Shown here piece after piece: positions 45,710 through 56,700 of a stretch of 64,000 nt of DNA; within the stretch, counting starts at the first letter, position 1, and every line of letters starts with the position of its first letter. Position numbers and translations under genes: made by a program. The notes under the pieces are model-generated. The model ran no database searches. It saw nothing but the letters and a program-made list of their open reading frames with translations, and was not told the DNA's origin. The stretch is from Garcia nutans (lineage: Eukaryota; Streptophyta; Magnoliopsida; Malpighiales; Euphorbiaceae): positions 2,976,001 through 3,040,000 of the forward strand of contig CANTUV010000002.1 of assembly GCA_947685225.1 (NCBI GenBank), in the 5' to 3' direction.

Positions 45710-48593
45710 CTTTCTTAGTATTTTGGCATGTATCAAGCATTTGTGACATTTTTGCACAAACTTTGCACATTCTTGGCCCATGGTCAACCAGTAACACCCC
45801 AATCGAATGACTTTTTTTATTAATGGCATTTCATTCATGTGTGGTCCTTCTTCTCTACCATGAACCCATTCCATAACTTGCTAAACTTCCTCTTCTGAGA
45901 TACATCTCAAATGGATTCCATTCCACGAGTGTTTGTATAATACGTCACCATTTAGGATGAAACTACTAGTTTTCTCCAACTCTTTGGGGGTACCTCTCAT
46001 ATTTGATATAGTTCATGACATCCCAAAAACATGGTTTAGATCATATAGTTTGGATGTTGGCACAATATATTGGTTGTCCCATAACCTTGATATTGGAGCC
46101 TAAAGTAGTTAGGGGATCTGCAAATTGATTTTTGAGGAGAGGAACATAATGAAAGGAAACTTCATGGAACTATTGAGCTAGCATATCTAAGCACTGATGG
46201 TATGGAACCAAATGTTCTTCTTGTAATTTCCCCTTCCTTAAAGCTTGAGAGACTACCAAGCTAGAGTCTTTGCACATATGAAGATAGGATACACCCATTT
46301 GAAGGGCGGCTTCCAGCCCTGCTATATAAGCTTCATATTTTTCCTCATTTTTTATCACCTTAAAGTCTAGCTCAATTGATATTGAGATATGCTGCTCTTT
46401 AAGTGTTAACGAGATAATGTGAACATAAATTCTACTATTATTGGCTACCCTATCAAAGTACATGCTCCACTCTTTAGCATATAGATGCAAGATAGATGCA
46501 AAACATCTTCATTTGGAAATTTAGTCTCATATAACTAGTCAGAACTAGGAGCGGCTGCTAATTAGGAAGCTATGATTTCCCCTTTTATAGCCTTCCTTGG
46601 AATGTACTTAAGATTAATGAGACATTTTACTATTAAGAATTAGCTTCTCCATAAGAAATTTCAAGGGGATTTTGTCAGATATCACATGTGTAGTGAATAA
46701 GCTAAACAGTGTTTCAGCTTTTAATAGGCCTATACTAGTGCAAGGTGCATATCATTATACTTAAGTTTATAAGGCAACATTCACTTGCTTAAATAATAGA
46801 TAGTGTGTTCCTTCCCTGAATATGTGGCATGTTGAGCTAATATAGCTCCTATAGCTTTTGTCATAATCAAAAGATAAAAGAGGAGTGGTTCTCTTTGTTT
46901 AAAGGGCTACAAAATTGGGAAACTAAGCATGTACCACTTAATCTTATCAAGAGCCTCTTAGCATTCCTGACCCCATTCTTTAGAAACTCCTTTTTGGAGT
47001 AATTTGAACACTGGCCCACATATATCCACTAGTTGGGACATGAATTTGCTGATGTATTACAATCGTTCGAGAAAACCTCTAATCTTCTATTCAATCTTTG
47101 TCGGAGGCATTTCTAATATGGCTTTAGTTTTACCAGGTCTACCTCAATACCTTGGGAACTAATCATGTACCCCAAGAATATTTCAAATGCTACTCTAAAA
47201 ATGCATTTGGCTAGATTAAGCTTAAGGTTGTACTAGTCTAAGAAAGAATCGTTGTAAGGAAATCAAGTGATGTTCCATCACTTGGGACTTGATTACCATA
47301 TCATCCACATAAACCTCTATGTCTTGGTGCATTATGTCATGAAACAAGATTATAGCCATCCTTTGATAGGTAGTCCTAGCATTTTTAAGGCTAAAAGGCA
47401 TGACTGTGTAACAATAAGTACCCCATTTTGTGGTGAAGCTAGTTTTGCCTTTATTAAGGGGATAAAATTGAATATGATTGTATTAAACATACAAGTTGTT
47501 TAGAACCTCTCATTCCATTTACTAGTAGATCTATGCAAGGAAGGGGGAAGTCATCCTTAGGATAAGCTTTGTTTAGATCTCGATAATCTACACACATACA
47601 GACCCTTCCATCATTCTTGCATATTAGAACCATATTAGCCAACCACATTGGGTATGTGATGGGATTAATCAAACCATTCTGAAGTAACTGAGCTATATCT
47701 TCTTTAATATGTAATGATCATTTAGGCTTGAGTCTCCAAGCTTAAGTTTGACCGACTTGACGTGATCATAAGTAGGTATCCTATGCACTACAATGGTCAT
47801 ATCTAACCAGTCATGTCACTAACTCGCTAAGTAAAATAATCCTTGAATTCTTGTAATAGGTTCACTAGTCTTTGTTTATCATGAAATTTAGATGTAATGT
47901 ATGTATTTTTGATGCCTGATTCTATGCCAAGATTTGTTATTTCATTCTCTTCTTTTATTTAACATATTTCTTTTTTTTAAGGAATAGGGAAAGAAGCTAG
48001 AGATAGAGAATAAATGGAATAATTGAAGCTCTTATTGATAATGAAGTTTTTACATGGAGTTTCAATTACAAATTCAAAATTGAATGAAAAGGTAGGACTA
48101 GACTCTTACTCTCCTTCTGATTCTGAATTTGAGTTGGATGGTTGAAAGAAAGGACTTTAACTCTAGACATAGGGAGTCGGAACCTAGTGGAAGAAAACTG
48201 GTGGAATAAGCCTCCTTATAGTACCAATTATTAAGCTCACCAGTGGCATCTTGGATTAATGCTACTCCCTCAGTTATACTATTGCTATTATAAACCATGA
48301 AAACACTCTCAAAAAGAGAGAGGTTCATATTGTCTTTGATTCTAAATTGATCTGATAGAAAGGCTCAATGTCATCCAATTTCAACTTGACATCAAGGAAG
48401 ATTTCAAAAATGGAAATTAGTTTATTAGTCATAGAACAATACCAAGGTTCAAGATAGCCACAATACGAAAAATTTTCTCCCTCTTTAACAAAGTATCCAT
48501 TGAGGGATTTTAAATAAGGTCTTATTGGATAATCACATGGTTCACCCTTCTTCAAAACTTTTGACCAATATTTAGCTTGGATGTCATATTCTT
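45710..48593 (-). pseudogene. Tat/Ogre-type pol remnant: linker, RT, RNase H, aRNH, IN finger
   Basis: From right to left: linker with KGEPCDYPIRPYLKSLNGYF and YCGYLEPWY (48330-48593); a second linker (48098-48330); RT with YPMWLANMVLICKNDGRVC, MCVDYRDLNKAYPKDDF (about 47560-47650), KTSFTTKWGTYCYTVMPF (about 47400) and catalytic YVDDMVIKSQ (about 47290-47315); a worn RT/RNase H part (46560-47260). Then comes a second, aRNH-type RNase H with WSMYFDRVANN and YEAYIAGLEAAL at 46170-46490. Last is the integrase finger (GPHMNEMPLIKKV, FVQKCHKCLIHAK). Stops and frame changes are frequent; non-functional. Confidence 0.85.
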
Positions 48594-49550
48594 CTAGGTG
48601 TTGCGTTCGAATTAACTCTACCACAAAACGTCACTCGCAAGTATACGAGGTAGCTGTAGCAAAGGTGATCGCCCCAAGGTCGTCTCACAAGGAAGCCAAA
48701 GTGGGTAATTGATTATCAAATTAAAAGTAACAAGTAATTAAAGAAATTTAAATTGCTAAGTAATGAAGAGGTTTAATTGAAGTTTAAAACAATTAAAGTA
48801 ACTAAAAACTGATGTTTTGATTTACTTGATAGAAGGGTCTAGGGTTTGCACTTCTCTACTAATGATATGTATGAACGGTTATTCCTCTTAACTAAGTTAA
48901 TTCCTAAGATTAAATCTCAAACAACTTAATTAATTAAGTCAAGGAAATAAGCTCTCGCATTCAAACCTCTTACAACTAATCTTGTTATAATTGAAACAAT
49001 CTTTTTAATAGGTTATATCTCTAATTCACCTAAGTCCTTAATTGAATTGTTCCAGCATTAGACTTCATCTCTCAATCCATCATCTAATACCTAAAACACA
49101 CAATTGGTGGCCAATCAATTATATGTTAACAATATTTCATTCAATAAAGGCTGAAGAAATCATTAGTTAAGAGAAAAACCAATTCATACAATCATAGCAA
49201 ATCCATACAAACCCTAGACTAGATCAAATTAGTTCATAATGCAATCAAATATATTCATCTCATTGATGTTCAAAGAAATCGAAATAGACATGATAATATC
49301 CATTCAATAAAATTAAAGAGAATAAGTTTGAGAACAAAACCAGATTACAACTTCTTGAAGCTTTTGAAGAATCTCTTGTTCAATCTTGCAAGAAGGATGT
49401 TTTGATGGCTAGAACAATTTAATCTAAACTAGTTTTAATCCAAAGTGAAATCAAAATCAAGAAAAAAAAACTAAAACCCTAAGTTCACTCTCTTGACGGC
49501 TCAAACAATTCTCCAAATCTTCCATCGCTCCAACCCTAACTTTCTTTTTT

Positions 49551-49559
49551 CTTTTTATA
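49551..49559 (-). promoter_or_regulatory. TATA box in the young Athila LTRs (3' LTR copy)
   Basis: The minus strand reads CGTATAAAAAG, just downstream of the motif array. The 5' LTR copy, which would drive the element, is at 60238-60246. Confidence 0.7.
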
Positions 49560-49599
49560 CGAAATGTCGGCTTTAAAATTCGTTGCGCGTTTGTTTCAT

Positions 49600-50035
49600 T
49601 AGGGACATGGCCAGGTGATGAGGGACACGGCCGTGTGAGGGCTTGTTGGAGGAACACGGCCAGGTGACATGGCCGTGTCCCCTGCAGGTGTCCACCTCTG
49701 TTGCATTCTTGTCTTTCTTCTTCTTTTGGTTGAGTGACACGGCCAAGTCATGAGTGACTTGGCCGTGTTGCACCATGATTGAGGGACACGGCCACATGAC
49801 TTGGTCGTGTCCCTTGCCTGTGTCTGCCTCTGTGAAATTTTTGATCTTCCTTTCCTTTGGTAACAAGTGAGACACGGCCAAGTCAAGGTGACTTGGCCGT
49901 GTTGCTCTTCTTTGGAGGGACACGGCCACATGACTTGGCCGTGTCCCTTGCTTGTGTCTGCTACTGGGACTTGCTCTTCAATTTAATCTGGGTATGGGAC
50001 ATGGCCAGTGACTTGGCCGTGTCCTCTGCCTGTGT
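49600..50035. repeat. GACACGGCC/GGCCGTGTC hairpin array, 3' LTR
   Basis: Hairpins include 49736-49769 (15-base arms with one mismatch, 4-base loop) and 49871-49902 (14-base arms ACACGGCCAAGTCA and its complement, 3-base loop). The array is repeated at 60287-60722. Confidence 0.9.
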
Positions 50036-50304
50036 CAGCTACTGCCCATTTCATCTTCAATTTGTTTCCTTGCTGTTTTAACCCTAAACAAAACTTAAAC
50101 AAGTATTAAATAAACAATATCCAATGAAACATAAACACATACTAAAAATTAAATCAAAAAAATGACAGAAACATAGAAATAAACTAAAACTACACAATTA
50201 AAGAAAACACTAAACAAACCAATTAAAACTAACAAAATACCTAAATAAAACAATAATTAACATAACAAACAAGACACAAAACTATAACAAAAACTAATAA
50301 AACA

Positions 50305-50320
50305 ACTACCCCACACTTAA
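50305..50320 (-). other. polypurine tract of the young Athila
   Basis: The minus strand reads TTAAGTGTGGGGTAGT directly before LTR start TGTTTTATT. Confidence 0.9.
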
Positions 50321-51888
50321 AACTTTGCTTGTCCTCAAGCAATATCGCATGGCATAAATTAAAAACTCAAACAACCTTAACTAAAATTTCCAGCATATAG
50401 ATGAAATACTTAAAGAGTCAGACATAAATAATTGTAATTTCCTTCAATCAAGGATTTTCTTAACGCATTCATTAATCCAAACATACAAATCTTATCTCTC
50501 AACTAAGTGTTTCACTCGATTTCAAAGGTTAATCACTCATACCACTCATGAGTGCATACTGCCATAAACTTGCTTAATTATCCAATCTCCCTCACTGATT
50601 TTCTCAAGAAATAATCCGAAGGTCTTTTATTTGGATGTAATGGGGCTAAGGTAAGGTGTGAGAAAAGACATTTAAGCTGGAGCATCAAGAAATGGAGTAT
50701 CTAAATTAGACACTACTCTTGCTAAGAATTTCATAACTCCTTACATAGCATACTCACCAACCCTTAACAATCTTACATACTTGCACACTAAAAGAAAAAG
50801 TACATGAGTCAAAATTCCTCTAAGGCTAGAAAATATATGAACTTTGTATATATATATCTCTTTTTTTTTCACTTTTTTTTATTTAGTTTATTTATTTATT
50901 TATTATATATATATATATACAAAGTATAAACTTACATGGAACATCTAGCTTAAAATGTAGAGGAAAAGAACAATGACTCTCAATCAAATACAATATGCAA
51001 AGTATGCATTTCAACCCTCAATTAGGAATTCCATATATTTTTATTATTTTTTTTTATTTTTTATTTACTTACCCCACACTTGAAATAAACTACCCTATTG
51101 TCAAATTATAAAACTCCATTCCTTAATGCATAGGTATGATGATAATAAGAACATGTTAAGTTGAGAATTGTGTTAATCAAACAAGAAACGGTCAATGGCT
51201 CAACTTGGCTCACTAAGGAAATCAATATAAAGGGAAGTCTCTTTAAGCTAAAGGGGCTAACCTAATTTGCCTTCATCACTTTAAAACTTGAGATTAAATC
51301 ATAATGTGAGTTCAATAAGTATGCAAAAGCAAACTCTAGAGGTGCAACATCATGAAGGTGCACACTTAAGAAAAGAAAATCAATTGACAAAAATATCAAA
51401 TTTTATGAGGCTCAAAACTCACACAGGTTGGTTCCCAAAGATTTATATGTCATGAATTGCAGAATGCGAAAATTAATCCCGAATGAATTCAAATGCTCAT
51501 TTCTATGCTGATACCAAAGTCTCAACTATAATGCTAGAATTAAAGAAAAGATCGATAAATTTTCAACAATAATGCCATGCACAACAAACACAATAAACAA
51601 AACAACCATAATAAGCAAAACCAGAATTAAAGGAAAGCTTAAAGAGTACCCCACACTTAAAACTGACATTGTCCTCAATGGAAAATAATAATAATAAGAG
51701 TCAAAGGACAACCTGTCTTCCGTCGTACCTGGTGAGGCAAAATCCTAGCTTTTCATTATAAACACAAAAGTTCAAAAATAAGAGTACAATATAAAAATAA
51801 AATATCCAAATACAAAACGTTAACATTAAAACAAAAACAAAAAATAAAACAAAAGTACACTAAATAAAATAAAGCAAAGACTGAAAAT
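50321..51888 (-). other. 3' untranslated internal region of the young Athila
   Basis: Between ORF3 and PPT. A+T-rich with TATATATA runs (50850-50925) and no frame. The TTGCTTGAGGACAAGCAA phrase of Athila is next to the PPT. Confidence 0.65.
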
Positions 51889-53037
51889 CTATGGAAAATG
51901 TGGGCGAGAAGATGATGCAACTGAGGGATGGAGACTCAAGATCATCGCAAGGTTACTGTTAATCTGTTCCATCTGCTGTAAGATCTCAGCATGGTTACGG
52001 TCCACCTTGCTATCCAGTCGATCCACTTTGCCTTCCAGGGCCTCAATCCTCAGAAGTACCTCTTGATGTTCCGAGACCGGAGCATCCTCATCTAGACCTA
52101 AAAAATCCTAGTCTGACTCCTCTTCAACCCGGGCTCTCTTCTGCCTGTCCCCCGGTGCTTCAGGCTCAGCTGAAGGCATCACAAAAGTCCCTCTCCTATG
52201 CACCACCATGTGCATCTTCTCAAGGGTAGCTAAATCCAAGGAATCATTACCCAAAATACGGGTCATCCGAGTAGTACTCGGGTCAAAATCCTCAACCAGG
52301 GCTACTGCTAACGTAGTAATCAATCCTCCAACACAAATAGCCCCCCTCCTTTTATTAGCTACAGTGTCAAAAATATCGGCTAACCAATAGCCGGCACTAA
52401 TATTCATTTCATTCAAAACACAATCCAAGAAAAATAACTCACTCGACTCAACCACACCCGGGCTTTCCTTCCGAGCAAAGAACCCACATGACATAAACCT
52501 GTGCAAATATCTCAAAGTAGGGTTCCGTAATCTATATGCTTTGGCCGATTTGGCCACATAAGTACCCGAGCCTAAGGCACCCCAAGCAAATTGTTGTCTA
52601 AAATCTTTGGGTATCGATCTTTCCCCATGCTGATGAAATCCATAGATATCATTCAACTGATCAATAGTAAGCACAAATGATTTACCCATTAATTTAAACA
52701 TCAGTCTCCTGCAGATTTTCTTATCATCCCTATCTACCTTAAGAGTTGTCAAAAATTCTAGGGTAAGCTCCTCAAACTGCAGAGGTCTCAATGAGACAAA
52801 AGTCTCCCACCCAAGATATTGCACATATCTATAAAAAGCAGTTCTCATTTGCAAAGCATCTAGAGATTCGTCATTTACATACCTTGTCGGGAAAAAACCC
52901 CGAGCCAAAAGATTTGCTCTCTTTAAAGATAAAATTGAGGAAGAGGAAGAAGCTCCTTCGGTATTAGATTTCTTCTTCTTGTGATGCGAGACAGTTTTAG
53001 TTCTTGGCATCTTGAGATCTGAAAAATTAACACCCAA
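51889..53037 (-). pseudogene. ORF3 of the young Athila: plant transposon domain plus coiled coil
   Basis: Frame of 309 residues (53037-52108); MPRTKT at 53010 is the more likely start because many relatives begin so. After a basic/Ser stretch it has NLLARGFFPTRYVND, YVQYLGWETFVSL, LTLEFLTTLKVDR, KSFVLTIDQLNDIYGF, CVLNEMNISAGYWLADI and GAICVGGLITTLAVALV. This is the ATHILA ORF-1 / putative plant transposon domain family, of unknown function. A TAG at 52108-52110 ends it, but the same frame stays open to a stop at 51889-51891. There it encodes a clear coiled coil (RIEALEGKVDRLDSKVD, ILQQMEQINSNLAMIL). The tail is part of the homologues at 33274 and 13440, so the stop is probably a mutation. The hydrophobic GAICVGG segment is short; I see no sure membrane anchor. 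Confidence 0.8.
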
Positions 53038-53757
53038 AACTGAATTAAATCAAGATTATATGAGTAAAGAGGAAGTTTTAAGTGATTATCTCAAGTTTTG
53101 TTGGAGTAATTTGAAGTTTTAATGGGAGAGATGGAGTTTTGAAAATAAAAATCAAGGGTTTTGGTGTTGCAGAGAGCGTGAGAGCGAGAGAGAAGAAATA
53201 GAAAAGTTAGGGATTTATGAAAAGAACTGGGCAAAATCGGGCTTTTAAAAGTCAAAAATTTAGGTGACACGGCCGTGTGTGCCTCGACTTGGCCATGTTG
53301 GTGTGTGAAAGTGAAGGGACACGGCCAAGTGGAGAGCACACGGCCGTGTCTAATGATCTTTGGGGACACGGCCAGGTGACTTGGCCGTGTCCCCTGGGTG
53401 TGTCCTATTCTGTGCAAAATTGCAAAATCGTTCAATTCCATTTTTTTTTAAGAATTTTGGTCGTGTCCAGTGTGTGACACGGCCAAGGGACACGGCCAAG
53501 TCCTTTGGCCGTGTCACCTTCTGCCATTTTTTAATTTTAAACACTTTTTTTTAACGATTTTGCAACCCTTCTTCGTTAAACACCCTGAAACACAAAGTAA
53601 AGAAAAACCGATCAAAGCACAGTCCATTTATTGAAACCGAACATAAATCAAAACTCACTAAACTTAAAATTACAACTACGAAAAATAAATGCAAATCGAT
53701 GGGTTGCCTCCCATTTAGCGCTACTTTAATGTCATATAGCTGGACATCATGCAAGGC
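53038..53757 (-). promoter_or_regulatory. pol-ORF3 spacer with motif array and TATA-like site
   Basis: Non-coding. In minus-strand order: leader after pol, GACACGGCC/GGCCGTGTC motifs at 53515-53262, the phrase CTTTTAAAAGCCCGATTTT, a weak TATA-like TTCATAAATCCC (53210-53221), a pyrimidine patch TTCTTCTCTCTCGCTCTC, then ORF3. The element's LTR shows the same order, including TTTTAAAGCCGACATTT before its TATA box. It may be an internal promoter for ORF3 (inference). Confidence 0.5.
53262..53515. repeat. GACACGGCC/GGCCGTGTC array inside the young Athila
   Basis: About nine motifs, for example GGGACACGGCCAGGTGACTT with GGCCGTGTCCCC at 53363-53394, and GACACGGCCAAGGGACACGG near 53478. It lies between pol and ORF3, not in an LTR. 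Confidence 0.88.
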
Positions 53758-56700
53758 CTAGGGATCATGAATCAAAGTACTGTCAATGACCCTCACTTCC
53801 TGAAATCCTTCATTGTATGGCTTAACTCTCTGTCCATTCACTTTGAAAGTCTCACCTGTTCTAGAGTTAAGTAATTCAATTGCACCAGAAGGATATACCT
53901 GAGTTATCTCGAAAGGACCACTCCATCGAGACTTGAATTTACCTGGAAAAAGACGGAGTCGTGAGTTAAAAAGTAAAACCTTCATACCTGGACTCAATGT
54001 CTTTTGCACTATAATTCTATCATGAAGTGCTTTAGTGCGATCCTTGTAAATTCTCGAGCTCTCATAAGCCTCATTTCGCAGCTCATCTAACTCTGAAATT
54101 TGTAGAAATCTTTCTCTCTTCGCTTTGTCCAAGTCCAAATTCAGAGTCTTGATTGCCCAATATGCTCTGTGCTCCAACTCCACTAGTAAGTGACAAGCTT
54201 TTCCAAACACCAATCGATATGGACTCATACCTAGAGGAGTTTTGAAAGCAGCCCGATATGCCCATAGTGCATCATGCAATCTGCTTGCCCAATCATTCCT
54301 GGATGTGTTGACTGTTTTTTCTAGAATTCCTTTTAGCTGCCTGTTGGATGTTTCCACTTGCCCAGAAGTCTGTGGATGGTATGGGGTTGCCACCTTGTGC
54401 TTCACACCAGATTTGTGCATTAACTTCTCAAAAAGCCTGTTGCAAAAATGACTCCCCCCATCACTGACTATCACCCTTGGTGTGCCAAACCTGCTAAGAA
54501 TGTTTTCCTTCACAAATTTAACAACAATATTACCATCATTAGTACGGGTGGGAATTGCCTCCACCCATTTGGAAACATAATCAACAGCAACTAAAATGTA
54601 TTCATAACCAAAGGACTTGGGGAAAGGACCCATGAAGTCTATTCCCCACACATCAAACAGTTCAACAACAATATATGACTGAAGGGGCATTTCATTCCTC
54701 CTCCCAATGTTACCTACTCTTTGGCAATGATCACAGTGCTTACAATAGTCTTGAGCATCTTTAAATAAAGTAGGCCAGTAAAAACCACTTTGAAGCACCT
54801 TTTCTGCAGTCTTTTTTCCTTCAAAATGACCCCCACAATGAAGGTCATGAAAAAATTGAAGAACACTCAGTTGTTCTTCCTCAGCTACACACCTGCGAAC
54901 TATCTCATCTTTGCATATCCGGAATAGATAAGGCTCATCCCAAAAATAAAACTTACTCAAGTGTAGAAACCTTTTCTTTTCCTGAAAGGACATGTTAGAT
55001 CTCAAAATACCACAAGCAAGATAGTTAGCAATATCTGCAAACCAAGGTGCATTAATTACCACAAACAAATGCTCATCAGGAAATGCTTCTAAATTTTTAT
55101 GAATGCTATCGGATACAAAATTTTCACTAAAGTAGGGTAATTTGGATAGATGATCAGCAACAACATTCTCACTACCCTTAGTATCCTTGATTTGAAAATC
55201 AAATTCTTGCAATAACAACACCCATCTAATTAAGCGCGGTTTAGCATGTTGTTTTGTCAAAAGATATTTAAGAGCTGCATGGTCAGAATGCACAATAATT
55301 TTTGACCCAATTAAATATGCTCTAAATTTGTCTAAAGCAAAAACAACAGCTAACATTTCCTTCTCAGTTGTGGTGTAATTCATTTGTGCACTATTCAGGG
55401 TTAAACTGGCATAATAAATTACTCTCAAGTATTTGTCAACCCTTTGCCCAAGAACAGCTCCTACTGCATGATTAGATGCATCACACATAATTTCAAAAGG
55501 TAAAGACCAGACAGGAGCTACAATCACAGGTGCACTAGTCAATTTTTCCTTAAGGGAATTAAAAGCTTGCATGCATTGTGTTGTAAATTCAAATGGAACA
55601 TCTTTTCCCAACAAATGGCACAATGGTTGGCTTATTTTGGAAAAATCCTTAATAAACCTCCTATAAAATCCTGCATGCCCTAGAAAACTTCTTATTCCCT
55701 TAACTGAGGTAGGTGGGGGTAACTTAGCAATCAATTCAATTTTAGCCTTATCCACCTCTATCCCTTTACTTGACACCACATGACCTAAAACAATGCCCTG
55801 AGTAACCATAAAATGACTCTTTTCCCAACTTAAAGTGAGGTTACATTCAATGCATCTCTCAAGCACACGAACAAGTTTATTGAGGCAATTATCAAAAGAA
55901 TTACCAAAAACAGAAAAATCATCCATAAATACCTCAATAAAATCGTCTATCATGTTAGAGAAGACAGACATCATGCATCTCTGAAAATTTGCTGGTGCAT
56001 TGCACAAGCCAAAGGGCATACATCGAAATGCATAAGTCCCAAAAGGGCAAGTAAAGGTTGTCTTGGACTGATCCTTTGGAGCTATTGGTACCTGATAGTA
56101 ACCTGAAAGGCCATCCAGAAAACAATAATGTGAATGTCCATAAAGTTTATCTAACATCTGATCAATAAAAGGAAGAGAAAAATGATCTTTCTTTGTAGCA
56201 TTGTTCAACTTCCTATAATCAATGCACATTCTCCACCATGTAGTAGTCCTAGTAGGAACCAACTCATTATTCTCATTTTTTACCACAGTAATTCCAGATT
56301 TCTTAGGAACTACATGTACTGGGCTCACCCACTCACTATTAGCAATTGGATATATTACTCCTTCATCCAGTAATTTGAGCACTTCCTTCTTAACCACTTC
56401 ACTCATATTTGGGTTAAGGCGCCTTTGGGTTTCCCTCACAGGTTTAGCTCCCTCCTCTAAAGTGATTCTATGCATGCACATGGAAGGGCTAATACCCTTA
56501 ATGTCACTCAATCCCCATCCTATTGCTCTCTTTAATCTTTTAAGCTCACTCACCAACCTCATCTCCTCCCCTTCACTAAGTTCACTAGATATTATCACAG
56601 GTAAAGTGTTGTGATCTCCTAAAAACACATATTTCAGGTTCTTAGGTAACTCTTTCAGCTCTAACTCTAGTGAGGGGTTCTTCTCTTCTTTTTCAATGGG

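Larger units (their letters stand above)
48599..50304 (-). repeat. 3' LTR of the young Athila, 1706 bp
   Basis: Runs TGTTGCGTTCG to AATAAAACA. Its TATA box on the minus strand is at 49551-49559. The hairpin motif array is at 49600-50035. Confidence 0.96.

Noticed and set aside
52108..53037. Envelope glycoprotein call for ORF3
   Set aside because: The position fits an env-like gene, but I see no signal peptide, no convincing membrane anchor and no glycoprotein features. The sequence fits the ATHILA ORF-1 / plant transposon domain family instead.
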